Assembly (NCBI GenBank): GCA_024399035.1
Contig: JAKSID010000023.1
Span: forward strand, 1 to 41,982
Source of the DNA: Fibrobacter sp.
GTDB taxonomy: Bacteria > Fibrobacterota > Fibrobacteria > Fibrobacterales > Fibrobacteraceae
Length of the DNA stretch: 41,982 nucleotides
Reading direction: 5' to 3'
Part shown: positions 15,370-25,155 of the stretch, piece by piece
Layout of the letters: every line of letters starts with the position of its first letter
Position numbering within the stretch: the stretch's first letter is position 1
Translations under genes and position numbers: made by a program
The notes under the pieces: model-generated
Databases searched by the model: none
What the model saw: only the letters and a program-made list of their open reading frames with translations
Told to the model about the DNA's origin: nothing

Positions 15370-16386
15370 TTATTTTGCTGCGTAATAGAACATGGCGTCG
15401 ATGCACTTCTTGGCGGCGACGCGGGTCTCTTCGTCCAGTTCCACATGCTGGGCTGCTTCCGGATGGCGCAGGGTTTCCAGGATGTTTTCCAGGGAGTTGG
15501 ACTTCATATACTTGCACATGCTGCAGCTGCCGATGAAGGTCTTGTTGGGGAACTCGTATTGCATACGAGCATTCAGACCGCATTCGGTGAGGAGCAGGAA
15601 CGGCGTGTTTTCCGGCTGTTCCTTGATGTAGGTAACCATCTGGCCGGTGCTGCCCACGTAGTCACTCAAGAGTGCAACGCCGGGGTGGCATTCGGGGTGG
15701 CTCACCACCTTCAAATTCGGGTTCTGGCTGCGGAAGAAGTTAATCAGTTCGGAATCGTAGGTTTCGTGCACATAGCAGCAACCGCTATGGAGAACGATTT
15801 CCTTCTTGATGTTGCGCTTCTTCATTTCGTCAATGAGGTTCTGACCCATGAGACCATCGGGTACGAAAACAATCTTGTCGTTTTCCAGAGAGCTTACAAT
15901 CTTCATCACGTTGGAGCTGGTGACGCAAACGTCGCAGTTTGCCTTTACGTCGGCGGTGGTGTTAATGTAGCAGACGAAGGTATGGTCCGGATACTTTTCG
16001 CGGAGGGCGCGGACTTCGGCTCCAGTGATGGAGTCGGCCAGGCTACAACCGGTAAGCGGTCCCGGAATCAGAACGTCCTTGGTGGGGTTCAAGATCTTTG
16101 CTGTTTCGCCCATGAAGCGTACTGCGGAGAACACGATGGTCTTGGCGTTCACCTTGGTGGCGTCCTGGCTCAATTTGAAACTGTCGCCATCGTAGTCGGC
16201 AACCCCCAGGATGATTTCCGGGGCAACGTAACTGTGGGCCAGGATCACGGCGTCGCGTTCCTTCTTCAGTTCGTTGATTTCGTTAATGAGGGGGAGCATC
16301 TGCTCGCATTTTTCCATGGAGTAGGTGCAAAGGACAGCGCCAGGCTGGATAGTCTTAAGACGATTGTAAAGTTCTTCTGCAGTCAT
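15370..16386 (-). CDS. nadA: quinolinate synthase
   Basis: A 338-residue NadA, the [4Fe-4S] enzyme that condenses iminoaspartate with dihydroxyacetone phosphate to quinolinate in de novo NAD synthesis. The three pseudo-repeats are visible: VILAHSYVAPE with GVADYDGDSF, then GCSLADS (C114), SGCCYVHE (C203/C204) and GSCSMCKYM (C288/C291), which supply the cluster cysteines. Length is normal. Neither nadB nor nadC is beside it. A TATATTTG box ends 5 nt before the ATG, with TTTA 19 nt further upstream and no ribosome site, so the mRNA is probably leaderless. It is the first gene of the tightly packed minus-strand run ending at the terminator at 9329. Confidence 0.96.
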   Translation of the reverse strand: MTAEELYNRLKTIQPGAVLCTYSMEKCEQMLPLINEINELKKERDAVILAHSYVAPEIILGVADYDGDSFKLSQDATKVNAKTIVFSAVRFMGETAKILNPTKDVLIPGPLTGCSLADSITGAEVRALREKYPDHTFVCYINTTADVKANCDVCVTSSNVMKIVSSLENDKIVFVPDGLMGQNLIDEMKKRNIKKEIVLHSGCCYVHETYDSELINFFRSQNPNLKVVSHPECHPGVALLSDYVGSTGQMVTYIKEQPENTPFLLLTECGLNARMQYEFPNKTFIGSCSMCKYMKSNSLENILETLRHPEAAQHVELDEETRVAAKKCIDAMFYYAAK

Positions 16387-16391
16387 GGCGC

Positions 16392-16399
16392 CAAATATA
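16392..16399 (-). promoter_or_regulatory. -7-like box TATATTTG of nadA
   Basis: A perfect TAnnTTTG box ends 5 nt before the nadA ATG. A TTTA stands 19 nt upstream of it, near the place of the -33 TTTG of Bacteroidetes promoters. This is the best of the start-proximal boxes in the window. Confidence 0.55.
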
Positions 16400-16461
16400 G
16401 AAATAAGTCCCTATGGGTTAAAGGTTTACGTTGCTGACAATGGGCCAATTTTTAGCCCTGT

Positions 16462-16476
16462 TGGCACGGCTTTTGC
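16462..16476 (+). promoter_or_regulatory. sigma-54 promoter of the Fib_succ_major gene
   Basis: TGGCAC-N5-TTGC matches the -24/-12 consensus of RpoN promoters exactly, with correct spacing, 68 bp before the ATG at 16544. The leader also contains an AATGAAAA/TTTTCATT palindrome (16503-16519). Such promoters need an activator ATPase; no such gene is in the window. Confidence 0.8.
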
Positions 16477-16543
16477 ATTACACTGCGCGAAAAGAAAACA
16501 AGAAATGAAAATTTTTCATTTTGTGTAAACAAAGGGTAAAGAT

Positions 16544-17188
16544 ATGCCATTTTCATCTGTAAATATTACAAGTAGTGTAAAAGACGAAGAATTCGCCTCT
16601 TATCTGATGGAAAATGGTGAAAAGTTTGGTTACGGTTCCCTTGTTGATGAACGTGATGGTGAAATTTATAGCACGGTAAAGATCGGTAACCAGATCTGGA
16701 TGGCCGAAAACCTCCGCTATGTGACCGTTGGCGGAGTGGCTGACGATGACAAGGGCAGCTTTGTTTATGGCGAAGTAGAAGCTAACGTGGGCAAGTTCGG
16801 CCGCCTTTACACTTGGGATGCTGCCATGAAGATCGCTCCTGAAGGCTGGCACATTCCCTCCGAAGAGGAATGGCATGAACTCTGTGAATATTGCCGTAGC
16901 CTGCAAGAAGGCTTGCCCGGCACCATGCTGAAATCCACTGAATACTGGGATGAATGCCTAGGTTCCGTGGTAGGGAAGGACAGCGTTGGTTTTGCGTCGG
17001 TACCATCTGGTAGTCGTTACAGCATGGGCTACTTTTATGACTTGAACAAATCCGCCTATTACTGGACTTCGACCGCAGTGGAAAGCGAGTACGCCAGATA
17101 CCGTAGCATCAGTTTCCGCGGCGGTAAGATCGGGGCGGATTATACCTATAAGAGTGATGCCCTTTCTATCCGCTGCGTAAAGGATTAA
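16544..17188 (+). CDS. Fibrobacter major paralogous domain protein
   Basis: A 214-residue protein made almost entirely of the Fib_succ_major domain (TIGR02145): VKIGNQIWMAENLRY at about residues 45-60, GRLYTWDAAMKIAPEGWHIP around 87-106, YYWTSTA near 180 and the closing SIRCVKD. The domain is abundant in Fibrobacter, usually on large secreted or lipoprotein carriers, and its role is not established. This copy is unusual because it has no signal peptide or lipobox, so it should stay in the cytoplasm unless exported by another route. The first 40 residues are specific to this protein. It is a single gene behind a strong sigma-54 promoter, with a GGGTAAAG-type weak ribosome site. It converges on the helicase gene with 35 bp between stops. 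Confidence 0.9.
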   Translation: MPFSSVNITSSVKDEEFASYLMENGEKFGYGSLVDERDGEIYSTVKIGNQIWMAENLRYVTVGGVADDDKGSFVYGEVEANVGKFGRLYTWDAAMKIAPEGWHIPSEEEWHELCEYCRSLQEGLPGTMLKSTEYWDECLGSVVGKDSVGFASVPSGSRYSMGYFYDLNKSAYYWTSTAVESEYARYRSISFRGGKIGADYTYKSDALSIRCVKD

Positions 17189-17223
17189 ACTTCGCGAACT
17201 CTGCCGTAAATTTCGTCGCGGGT

Positions 17224-19851
17224 TTAAACTTCGCCGATTCGAGTCATTCGCTTGATCAGGGGCATGCCTGCTTCGCGGCATTCCTTCATGTCGATTTCGA
17301 AGTCAATACTCCAGTCGTTGAAATCTTCTTCGTCCTGCAGCATCTGCTGGATGTGCATTGTGTCGCCTTCGTAGGTGATAATGCTGTGATGGATGGAGCG
17401 GCCTTCCACATCTAGGCGGAACTTGTGGTGTTCTGCGATGTAGGCTGCCATGATTTCCATGAGACGGTTTTCGGTCCAAGGTTTTCCTTCGCCATCGGTG
17501 AGCATCTGGCCCTCGGCAAGGTCGTCGGCCAGCATATCCAAAACATCGCCGAAGGCTTGCTTTTGCAGCGCCCCCATAAGCTGGAAGATGCGTTGACGAA
17601 CCATGTTGACGAAACGTTTTTTGTCGTAGGTAATGTCGGCGGCAACCTTGTCTGCACCAAAGGCGGTTTCCATTTCGGTGGCGCCTGCGGCTTCCATACG
17701 TTTCTGGTAGTCTTCGGGATGGGCCATCTTTTCCCATTCTTCCAGCAGGCTAGAGTCCGTACGACGAATCATGTCGCCCAGGTACTCTTCCATGTCGCGG
17801 AGTTCCTCGTTCTTGTAGCCTTCGGGAACGGTCTGCTGCAGGACTTTGTACACGTAGTTTAAATGACGGAGCAGAATGGCTTCCATACGCTGCAGGTTGT
17901 ACTGCTTGACGTAACCGCTGAAGGTGCTGAAGTTTTCGAACATTTCGCGGACAATGGACTTGGGCTCCACATTCACATCCACCCAGGGGTGGTTTTCTGC
18001 AAAGTTGTTGTAAGTGTCGTAAATGAAGTCCCGGAGAGGCTTGGGGTATTCCACCTTTTCCAATTCTTCCATACGCTGGTTGAATTCCATGCCTTGGGCC
18101 TTCATTTCGTCCATGCGGGCGTTCTTGGCCTTGTTTTGCTGGATGCGCAAGATGTTTTCGGGATTTTCAACGATGCTTTCGCACAAAGTAATAACGTCTA
18201 GGGCGTAGTCGGGACTATCCTTGTCCAGCTTGGGCAGGGTGTCCAGCAGGTACAGGGACAGGGGCTGGTTCATGGAGAAGTCGTCTTGCAGGTCCATGTT
18301 CACGCGGAGCTTGCTGTAGCCCGGCGCAATCTGCGGGACGAATTCGATGATGTGGCCTTCTACAAGTCCGCGGAAAAGCTGGAAGGAACGCTTTTCCAAT
18401 TTCTTCTTGCTGGCGGCGGACTCGTGGCAATCCTTAAGCAGGTTCCGCATGGCGCGGCAGCCGTCTGTGGGGCGACTCAGGATGTTCAGCAACATGCCGT
18501 GATTCACCTGGAAGCTGGATGTCAGAGGTTCGGGAGCGGCCTGGATGAGGCGTTCGTAGGTACTCTTGTCGAAGGGTACATAGCCGTGTTCCGGCGGTTT
18601 CTTTTTCTGAAATTTCTTGCCGGTCTGTTTTGACTTTGCTTCTAGTTTCAAGTTTTCAATGACGTGTTCCGGAGCCTGCGCCACCACGTAGCCGATGTCG
18701 TCAAAGCCTTTGCGTCCGGCGCGGCCTGCAATCTGGTGGAAATCGCGGGCGGTCAAAATGGCGGTCTTGTCGCCGCTGAATTTGCAAAGCTGGGTGAACA
18801 AAACTGTACGAATAGGAACATTGACGCCAACGCCCAAAGTATCTGTTCCGCAGATCACTTTCAGCAAACCCTTCTGGGCCAGTTTCTCGCAAAGAATGCG
18901 GTACTTGGGGAGCAATCCCGCATGATGAATGCCAATGCCCTGCTTAAGCCAACGCTTGACTTCGGGGCCGTAAGGGCTGCTGAATCGGACTTCCTTGATG
19001 GCCTCGTTAATGGCCACTTTTTCTTCCTTGGTGCAAAGGTCCAGACTCATGAAATTCTGGGCGTTTGTTGCCGCTGCGGCCTGGGTAAAGTGCACCACAT
19101 AAACGGGGGCCTTTCCCTCGTTTACAAGTTTCTGAACGGTGTTGGAAAGTTCCGTTTCGGAGTAGGTAAAATCAAGAGGGACCGGGCGGTCTGTGGAGCG
19201 AACGGTAACAGATTCCTTGCCCGTGTGCTTGGTCATTTCCCTTTCGAAAAATTCTGTTGCCCCGATGGTTGCACTCATGAGCAAAAAGCGGGTGTGGGGC
19301 ATGGTCAGGAGCGGTACCTGCCAGGCGGCGCCGCGTTCCTTGTCGGAGTAGTAATGAAACTCATCCATGACCACGTCGGAAATGGTGGACATTTCTCCTT
19401 CGCAAAGGGCCATGTTTGCGAGAATTTCTGCGGTGCAGCAGATAATAGGAGCGTCGCGATTGACGGTGGCGTCACCAGTAGAAAGACCAACGTTTTCAGG
19501 ACCAAATTCCTTGCACAGAGCCATCCATTTTTCGTTTACCAGGGCCTTGATAGGGCAGGTGTAAACGCTGCGCCTTCCGTGTGCCAGACTGTCAAAATGG
19601 AGCGCCAGGGCCACCATGGATTTTCCGGAACCCGTGGGGGTGTTCAAAATTACGTTTTTCCCGTCCAGAAGTTCCAAAATGGCTTCTTCCTGGGCGGGGT
19701 AGAGCGTTGTTCCCTTGGATTCAGCCCAAGCCAAAAAAGATTCCAGCAGGGTTTCGGAGGATACGTCTGTTGGCTGGGAATTTGCGCTTTGCGGGGACTG
19801 ATTGCTTTTTGGAAGGTAATCTTTCAGAAAGTGGGGGGTATTTTCGCTCAT
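17224..19851 (-). CDS. SKI2-type DEAD/DEAH helicase with DUF3516-like C-terminus
   Basis: An 875-residue superfamily 2 helicase. Motif I is NTPTGSGKS (around residues 73-81), motif II DEFHYY, motif III SATIG and motif [12 protein letters not shown]. The second RecA-like domain contains [14 protein letters not shown] and [15 protein letters not shown], typical of SKI2/Mtr4-like RNA helicases. The C-terminal 450 residues (from [10 protein letters not shown]) resemble the DUF3516 region of bacterial relatives. The probable role is RNA unwinding or turnover; the target is unknown. A TATCTTTA box ends 5 nt before the ATG and no ribosome site is present. After the TAA the frame stays open for 12 more codons to a second TAA inside a near-identical context. 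The divergent neighbour is the polysaccharide operon. Confidence 0.9.
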   Translation of the reverse strand: MSENTPHFLKDYLPKSNQSPQSANSQPTDVSSETLLESFLAWAESKGTTLYPAQEEAILELLDGKNVILNTPTGSGKSMVALALHFDSLAHGRRSVYTCPIKALVNEKWMALCKEFGPENVGLSTGDATVNRDAPIICCTAEILANMALCEGEMSTISDVVMDEFHYYSDKERGAAWQVPLLTMPHTRFLLMSATIGATEFFEREMTKHTGKESVTVRSTDRPVPLDFTYSETELSNTVQKLVNEGKAPVYVVHFTQAAAATNAQNFMSLDLCTKEEKVAINEAIKEVRFSSPYGPEVKRWLKQGIGIHHAGLLPKYRILCEKLAQKGLLKVICGTDTLGVGVNVPIRTVLFTQLCKFSGDKTAILTARDFHQIAGRAGRKGFDDIGYVVAQAPEHVIENLKLEAKSKQTGKKFQKKKPPEHGYVPFDKSTYERLIQAAPEPLTSSFQVNHGMLLNILSRPTDGCRAMRNLLKDCHESAASKKKLEKRSFQLFRGLVEGHIIEFVPQIAPGYSKLRVNMDLQDDFSMNQPLSLYLLDTLPKLDKDSPDYALDVITLCESIVENPENILRIQQNKAKNARMDEMKAQGMEFNQRMEELEKVEYPKPLRDFIYDTYNNFAENHPWVDVNVEPKSIVREMFENFSTFSGYVKQYNLQRMEAILLRHLNYVYKVLQQTVPEGYKNEELRDMEEYLGDMIRRTDSSLLEEWEKMAHPEDYQKRMEAAGATEMETAFGADKVAADITYDKKRFVNMVRQRIFQLMGALQKQAFGDVLDMLADDLAEGQMLTDGEGKPWTENRLMEIMAAYIAEHHKFRLDVEGRSIHHSIITYEGDTMHIQQMLQDEEDFNDWSIDFEIDMKECREAGMPLIKRMTRIGEV

Positions 19852-19856
19852 ATAAT

Positions 19857-19864
19857 TAAAGATA
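19857..19864 (-). promoter_or_regulatory. -7-like box TATCTTTA of the helicase gene
   Basis: The box ends 5 nt before the ATG at 19851. It is one of seven start-proximal TAnnTTT boxes in this window. Confidence 0.4.
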
Positions 19865-19937
19865 GTTTTTTATGAAATCTTTTGTTTTTCTAAATTTTAA
19901 CCACTAAACTAAATCTTATTTGGATGTGAAGGAATCT

Positions 19938-22040
19938 ATGGCTTCTAAAAAGACCGAAGAGACTGATCTTTCTCAATTGCTTAAGGACCTGTTGAAAAAC
20001 TGGCAAATTATGCTGGCATCTCTTTTTATTGCAGGAGTTGTTGGCGTTTTTGTTGCGATGTGGATCCGCCCAGTGTATAAAGTGGATGCACTTTTGCAAA
20101 TTGAATCCAAGAATAGTAAAGGATCCATGAACATGATGAGTGGTCTTGGCGCCTTATTTGCTTCAACTAGTCCTGCTGAAACGGAAATTGAATTGATCAA
20201 GAGCCGTCAGGTCATGGGATCCGCTGTTGAAAAAATGCACCTCATGTATCTTGCGGAACCTAAGGGATTTGTGGATAGATTGCTTCATAAGGAAGGACGT
20301 CTTGAACTCTCCCAATTGGAAATTCCCTGGGCGAACATTCCTGAAACTGAATATAAAGAGAGAACTTGGTTCGTTGTAGCTAAGGATAGTGTGGGTGGAT
20401 TTGATTTGCTAGATCATAAGGAGAAACCTGTCTTTTCTGGTGTAGCCGGCGAAACTTATAAGTTCCCCTATGCAGGAGATTCTGTCACCATTGGTATTTT
20501 CAGAATGAAGGCTAGTGCTGGTCAGAAATTTGCAGTCTCTAAGATTCAGCGCCTTGATGCAATAAACGCGTTCCGTTCTGCGTTTGATGTTAAGGAGCGT
20601 GGTAAGAAAACCGGTATCTTGGAATTCTCATACAAAGACATCTATCCGGACCGCGCGGTAGAAATCCTGAACGAAGTTGCTTCTTCCTATTTGCGTCAGA
20701 ATGTGGAAGAACGTAATGCAGAAGCTCAGAAAACTTTGGAATTTCTTGAAAAGCAGCTTCCTGATGTGAAGGCTCAGATGGATTCCTCTCTCATGAACCT
20801 GAATGCGTATCGCAACAAGGTGGGCTCTGTTGATATTAATGCTGAAACTCAGCTTGTTCTTCAGCGCCGTATGAAATTGCAGCAGGACATTCTTGCCCTG
20901 CAACAGCGTAAGCAGGATGCGATCCGTTTGTTCCATTCTGAACATCCCACTGTAAAGACCTTGGAAGATCAGGAAAATGCATTGAGACGCGAATTGGCTG
21001 GTACTTCTAGCCAGGTGAAGAAACTGCCTGCAACTCAGCAGGAAGTCCTCTCTTTGCAAAATGAGGTTGAACTTACGAAAAGTGTCTACACGACCATGCT
21101 GAACAACATCCAGCAGCTGCGACTGGTTTCTGCAGGTGAAGTTGGTACCGTTCGCATTGTGGACTTTGCTGAAGAAGTATCTGTTCCTGCAAAGCCTAAG
21201 CCGAAGATTATCATTTGCATTGCTTTGTTCTTTGGCTTCCTGTTTGGCGCTGCTATTGTTTCCATCAAGACCAAGTTCAGCAACGGCGTCAAGAGCGCTA
21301 GCTTTATTGAAAAGGAAACTGGCTTTACCGTTTACGCTAAGGTTCCCAAGGGCAATCCCAACGGTACCAAGGGCACAAGACCTTTGGCCGTGGTCGAACC
21401 TGATGATGTGGCTGTGGAATCCCTCCGCGCCCTCCGTTCTTCTCTTGAGTTCTCCATGATGGATGAAGGCGCCTCCGTGATTGGTGTTAGCGGTCTGATC
21501 CCGGGCGTGGGTAAGAGCTTTATTTCTGTGAACCTGGCTGCGCTTTTTGCAGGCATGGGTAAGAAGGTTCTCCTCATTGATGCTGACCTTCGTAAGGGCC
21601 GTCTCCACAAGGAATTCGGCATTAAGCGAGGTGATGGTTTCTCCCAGGTGCTTTTGAAGGCCGTGGAACCAGAAAAGGTCATTTTCCCCACAGAAGTGGA
21701 AAACCTCTTTGTCATTCCTTGCGGTAACGTTCCTGCAAACCCTGCAGAACTCCTTGGCTCCAAGCGTTATCAGGAATTGATCGAAAACTTTAAGACCCAG
21801 TATGACTTGATTATTGTGGATACTCCGCCTATCATGCTGGTTACCGATGCTGCCTTGGCATGCCGTGTTGCCGCTCAGATTGTGATGGTTATTGAATACA
21901 ACAAGCATTCTATCGAAGCTATCCAGGATGGCATGAGTCAGATTCTGAAGGGCAACGGTAATGCTCATGCATCCATTGTCATCAACAAGTATGAACACAC
22001 CCGTAGCGAAGGCTTCGGTTACAAGTACGGAAAGTATTAA
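19938..22040 (+). CDS. Wzc-like polysaccharide co-polymerase with BY-kinase domain
   Basis: A 700-residue inner-membrane protein. It has a Wzz-type N-terminal domain with one helix near residues 30-50, a long periplasmic coiled-coil region and a second helix near 430-450. A cytosolic bacterial tyrosine kinase follows, with Walker [10 protein letters not shown] (519-527), Walker A' [10 protein letters not shown] and Walker B LIIVDTPP. The last residues GFGYKYGKY form the tyrosine cluster that such kinases autophosphorylate. It controls polymerisation and export of capsule or exopolysaccharide together with the Wza-like protein; cycles of phosphorylation depend on the Wzb-like phosphatase downstream. 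I use ATG 19938, with GAAGGA just upstream, rather than the TTG at 19920. It is the first gene of the operon and its stop overlaps the rmlA start. Confidence 0.92.
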   Translation: MASKKTEETDLSQLLKDLLKNWQIMLASLFIAGVVGVFVAMWIRPVYKVDALLQIESKNSKGSMNMMSGLGALFASTSPAETEIELIKSRQVMGSAVEKMHLMYLAEPKGFVDRLLHKEGRLELSQLEIPWANIPETEYKERTWFVVAKDSVGGFDLLDHKEKPVFSGVAGETYKFPYAGDSVTIGIFRMKASAGQKFAVSKIQRLDAINAFRSAFDVKERGKKTGILEFSYKDIYPDRAVEILNEVASSYLRQNVEERNAEAQKTLEFLEKQLPDVKAQMDSSLMNLNAYRNKVGSVDINAETQLVLQRRMKLQQDILALQQRKQDAIRLFHSEHPTVKTLEDQENALRRELAGTSSQVKKLPATQQEVLSLQNEVELTKSVYTTMLNNIQQLRLVSAGEVGTVRIVDFAEEVSVPAKPKPKIIICIALFFGFLFGAAIVSIKTKFSNGVKSASFIEKETGFTVYAKVPKGNPNGTKGTRPLAVVEPDDVAVESLRALRSSLEFSMMDEGASVIGVSGLIPGVGKSFISVNLAALFAGMGKKVLLIDADLRKGRLHKEFGIKRGDGFSQVLLKAVEPEKVIFPTEVENLFVIPCGNVPANPAELLGSKRYQELIENFKTQYDLIIVDTPPIMLVTDAALACRVAAQIVMVIEYNKHSIEAIQDGMSQILKGNGNAHASIVINKYEHTRSEGFGYKYGKY

Positions 22041-22954
22041 TGAAGGGAATCATTCTTGCCGGGGGATCCGGCACTCGCCTCTATCCGCTGACCATGGTCA
22101 CCAGTAAGCAGCTGTTGCCTGTTTACGACAAGCCGATGATTTACTACCCGCTTTCCACTTTGATGTTTGCGGGTATTCGTGATATCCTGATTATCTCTAC
22201 TCCCACCGATTTGCCCAATTTTGAACGCCTCTTGGGAGACGGTTCCTCCATGGGTTTGAACCTGAGTTACAAGGTGCAGCCTAGCCCCGATGGCTTGGCA
22301 CAGGCTTTTATCCTGGGTGATGAATTTATCGGTGATGATTGCTGCGCCATGGTTTTGGGCGATAACATTTTCTACGGAAATGGCTTTAGTTCCCTGTTGC
22401 AGACTGCAGTCAAGAACGCGGAACAGAACGGCCGTGCCAGCGTATTCGGTTATTACGTAGATGATCCGGAACGTTTTGGTGTTGTAGATTTTGATAATAG
22501 TGGCAAGGTCACTTCCATCGAAGAAAAACCTGAATTCCCTAAGAGCAACTATGCAGTTACTGGCTTGTATTTCTACGACAATCGCGTAGTGAAGTACGCA
22601 AAGTCTTTAAAGCCCAGCGCCCGCGGGGAGTTGGAAATTACTGACTTGAATAAGATCTACTTGGAAAATGGCGATCTGGATGTAAAGCTTTTGGGACGCG
22701 GTTTTGCCTGGTTGGACACTGGTACCGTAGATAGCCTCATTGAAGCGGGCAACTATGTAAAGATGGTGGAAAACCGCCAGGGTATTCAGATTTCCGCTGT
22801 AGAAGAAATTGCCTACAATAACGGGTGGATTTCCAAGGAAAAACTCTTGGAATCTGCAAAGAAATATGGTAAGTCCTCTTATGGCAAGTTCCTGAGGGAT
22901 GTTGCCGAAGGCAAGATCAAGTACTATTCTGAAACAAAGAAAACGGTTTTGTAA
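22040..22954 (+). CDS. rfbA: glucose-1-phosphate thymidylyltransferase
   Basis: A 304-residue nucleotidyltransferase that makes dTDP-glucose, the first step to dTDP-L-rhamnose. The N-terminus [16 protein letters not shown] is the nucleotide-binding signature and is followed by [12 protein letters not shown]. Other family landmarks are [28 protein letters not shown] and FAWLDTGT. Length is typical (290-300). The start ATG overlaps the kinase stop by one base (TAATG), so translation is coupled. The next gene is rfbC, but rfbB and rfbD, needed for the middle and last steps, are not in the window and must lie elsewhere. Confidence 0.96.
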   Translation: MKGIILAGGSGTRLYPLTMVTSKQLLPVYDKPMIYYPLSTLMFAGIRDILIISTPTDLPNFERLLGDGSSMGLNLSYKVQPSPDGLAQAFILGDEFIGDDCCAMVLGDNIFYGNGFSSLLQTAVKNAEQNGRASVFGYYVDDPERFGVVDFDNSGKVTSIEEKPEFPKSNYAVTGLYFYDNRVVKYAKSLKPSARGELEITDLNKIYLENGDLDVKLLGRGFAWLDTGTVDSLIEAGNYVKMVENRQGIQISAVEEIAYNNGWISKEKLLESAKKYGKSSYGKFLRDVAEGKIKYYSETKKTVL

Positions 22955-22956
22955 TT

Positions 22957-23520
22957 ATGGGCAAGTTCAATTTTATCAAGACTTCCATTGAAGGCGTGAC
23001 CATCGTAGAACCTACGGTCTATGGCGACCATCGTGGCTACTTTATGGAAACCTACAACAAGGCTGAATTTGACGCTGCCGGCTTGAACATGGTTTTCGTA
23101 CAAGATAACGAATCTAAGTCCAAGAAAGGCGTGCTTCGCGGTCTTCATTTTCAGAAGAAGAATCCCCAGGGTAAGCTGGTTCGAGTCTTGGATGGCGAAG
23201 TCTATGACGTTGCGGTTGATCTGCGCAAGGGTAGCCCCACTTTCGGTAAGTACGAAGGTGTTGTACTGAGTGCAGAAAATAAAAAGCAGTTCTACATTCC
23301 CGAAGGCTTTGCCCACGGTTTTGTGGTCCTGAGTGAAACCGCAACTTTTGTCTACAAGTGCACCCGCCTTTACGATCCCACGGACGAAGGCGGCCTTTTC
23401 TGGAATGATCCTGCTATCGGCATTAATTGGCCTGTTGGCAATGGCTTTGAACCCCTCCTGAGTGAAAAGGATACTAAGAATCCTTTGCTGAAAGACCTGG
23501 GTTTCGTATTCGAACTTTAA
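22957..23520 (+). CDS. rfbC: dTDP-4-dehydrorhamnose 3,5-epimerase
   Basis: A 187-residue cupin-fold epimerase, RmlC. The landmarks are GDHRGYFMETYN, QDNESKSKKGVLRGLHFQ (with the catalytic His in RGLHFQ), VYDVAVDLRKGSPTFG, and FYIPEGFAHGF followed by YKCT with the conserved Tyr. It converts dTDP-4-keto-6-deoxy-glucose to the rhamno form. It starts 2 bp after the rfbA stop. Length and active-site residues are normal. The pairing with rfbA says that rhamnose, or a related 6-deoxysugar, is part of the polymer exported by this operon. Confidence 0.96.
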   Translation: MGKFNFIKTSIEGVTIVEPTVYGDHRGYFMETYNKAEFDAAGLNMVFVQDNESKSKKGVLRGLHFQKKNPQGKLVRVLDGEVYDVAVDLRKGSPTFGKYEGVVLSAENKKQFYIPEGFAHGFVVLSETATFVYKCTRLYDPTDEGGLFWNDPAIGINWPVGNGFEPLLSEKDTKNPLLKDLGFVFEL

Positions 23521-23540
23521 CTTTTTTTACCTTTATTGCG

Positions 23541-23981
23541 ATGAAAAATATTCTCGTTGTTTGCACAGGAAATATTTGCCGCAGTCCTACTGGCGAATAT
23601 TTATTGAAAAAGGAACTTGGCCCGGATTTTAACGTGATGAGCGCGGGCCTTGGAGCCTTGGTGGACCATCCTGCCCATGAAACCAGCCAGAAGGTGGCTA
23701 TGGAACATGGCGTGGATATGAGTGCCCATCGTGCACGTCAGATCAATTTGGATATCCTTCGCTGGGCAGACCTGATTCTGGTGATGGAAAATGGCCATAA
23801 GCAGGATTTGTTGAGCAAGTACCCTGCGTTGGAAGGTAAGGTCTTCCGTTATGGAGAACCCCAGAAGGTTGATGTCCCGGACCCGTATCGCCGTCCGGAA
23901 AGCGCTTTTGTCTTGGCATGGAACTATATTTCAAAGCTGACCCCCTATTGGGTCGAAAAGATTAAGCAGAGCGAAGCTTAA
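23541..23981 (+). CDS. low-molecular-weight protein-tyrosine phosphatase (Wzb-like)
   Basis: A 146-residue phosphatase. The P-loop CTGNICRS (residues 8-15) gives the catalytic Cys8 and Arg14, and DVPDPY near residue 111 supplies the general acid Asp. Length and layout match Wzb/Etp enzymes, which dephosphorylate the tyrosine cluster of Wzc-type kinases. The cognate kinase is the first gene of this operon. It lies 20 bp after rfbC and 20 bp before the Wza-like gene. All catalytic residues are present. Confidence 0.94.
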   Translation: MKNILVVCTGNICRSPTGEYLLKKELGPDFNVMSAGLGALVDHPAHETSQKVAMEHGVDMSAHRARQINLDILRWADLILVMENGHKQDLLSKYPALEGKVFRYGEPQKVDVPDPYRRPESAFVLAWNYISKLTPYWVEKIKQSEA

Positions 23982-24001
23982 AAAAGGCGAAAAGGAAAAA
24001 T

Positions 24002-25144
24002 ATGAAACATTTGAGAGTTGTCTTGTTTGGAGTTGCAGCTGCCTTCTTGGGCGGTTGCGCTTTTGCACCCCAGATGCGCATGGATATTCCGGAAGATAAG
24101 GAATCTTTTGAATACAATGGCCTCACCGTCCGAGTCCATTCCATTGATAAGGGCGAGTTTGCCGGCGGCGTCGCTGCAGCAAGTGATTCTTCTGCAAAGA
24201 ACGAATATGGAGACCTCAACGATCTGCTGGTGGATTCCCTTCCGTCTTTGGAATATCGCATTGGACCTTTGGATATGGTTCAGGTTGTTGTTTGGGAACA
24301 CCCGGAATTGACTTCTCCTATGGGCCAGTATCAGCCCGCCGGTCAGAAGGTTACTACTGATGGCACTTTGTTCTACCCGTATGCTGGTGAAATCAAGGTG
24401 GCAGGCTTGACCGCTCAGGAACTCCGTAAGGAGATCACCACCCGTCTTTCCAATAAGATCTTGAACGACCCTCAGGTGGATGTTCGAGTGACTGGTTACA
24501 ATAGCCTCCGTGCGACTGTTACCGGTGCTGTGAATAAGCCTGGTTTCGTTGCTTTCTCTGAATCTCCCTTGACCATTCCTCTGGCTGTTGCTGCCGCAGG
24601 TGGCTTTGCCGAACAGGCTGATCCTTCTGGCATGCAGCTCCGTCGTGGCGACAAGGTCTATAACATCAATTTTATGGATGCATTCAAGTCCAACCTTCCG
24701 TTGGATAAGATCGTCCTGCAGCCCAATGACCAAATTTTCATTCCGGCCTTGTCTGAAACCCAAAAAGCAAACAAGGTTTATGTGATGGGTGAAGTTGTTC
24801 GAACCAGCGTGGTGAACCTGAACCATGGTAGCCTTTCCTTGGTTGAGGCTTTGGCTTCTGCCGGTGGCCTTCAGGCTTTGTATGCATCTTCCAGGTCTAT
24901 TTACGTTCTTCGTAACACTTCTGCAACAACAGTTGATGTGTATCATTTGAATGCGAAGAATGCAATGGCTTTGTCTATGGCTGATCGCTTTGATTTGAAC
25001 CCCCATGACATTGTTTACGTAGATGCATCTGGCCTTGCAACCTGGAACCGTCTCTTGAGTTTGATTATGCCTAATGCACAACTTCTTAATAGTGCAACAG
25101 GTACTGTTGAAAATGTTAACACTATCAATGCTCGTGGTTGGTAA
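24002..25144 (+). CDS. Wza-like polysaccharide export lipoprotein
   Basis: A 380-residue outer-membrane export protein. The N-terminal signal ends in a lipobox (FLGGC, lipidated Cys20). The polysaccharide-export domain begins at EYRIGPLDMVQVVVWEHPEL, and two SLBB-type segments follow (VTGAVNKPGFVAF..., VYVMGEVVRTSVVNL...). Near the C-terminus an amphipathic stretch NRLLSLIMPNAQLL could form the helix that Wza octamers insert through the outer membrane. It forms the outer-membrane exit for the polymer and works with the Wzc-like kinase. The start ATG at 24002 lies 20 bp after the phosphatase gene. Confidence 0.92.
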   Translation: MKHLRVVLFGVAAAFLGGCAFAPQMRMDIPEDKESFEYNGLTVRVHSIDKGEFAGGVAAASDSSAKNEYGDLNDLLVDSLPSLEYRIGPLDMVQVVVWEHPELTSPMGQYQPAGQKVTTDGTLFYPYAGEIKVAGLTAQELRKEITTRLSNKILNDPQVDVRVTGYNSLRATVTGAVNKPGFVAFSESPLTIPLAVAAAGGFAEQADPSGMQLRRGDKVYNINFMDAFKSNLPLDKIVLQPNDQIFIPALSETQKANKVYVMGEVVRTSVVNLNHGSLSLVEALASAGGLQALYASSRSIYVLRNTSATTVDVYHLNAKNAMALSMADRFDLNPHDIVYVDASGLATWNRLLSLIMPNAQLLNSATGTVENVNTINARGW

Positions 25145-25155
25145 TAGGAGTTGTT

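Noticed and set aside
15356..15583. Upstream extension of the outer-membrane protein frame inside nadA
   Set aside because: It lies on the same strand within nadA in another frame and through the repeat tract, and it would bury the signal peptide in the middle of the protein.
20628..21998. 456-codon frame opposite the Wzc-like gene and similar long antisense frames (24002-26604, 26737-27831, 33089-34291, 35104-36177)
   Set aside because: They are shadows on the opposite strand of well-identified genes and carry His/Asn/Val-rich compositions typical of antisense reading.
22286..22310. TGGCAC followed by AGGCTTTTA inside rfbA as a third sigma-54 promoter
   Set aside because: The -12 GC is missing and the site is inside a coding region.
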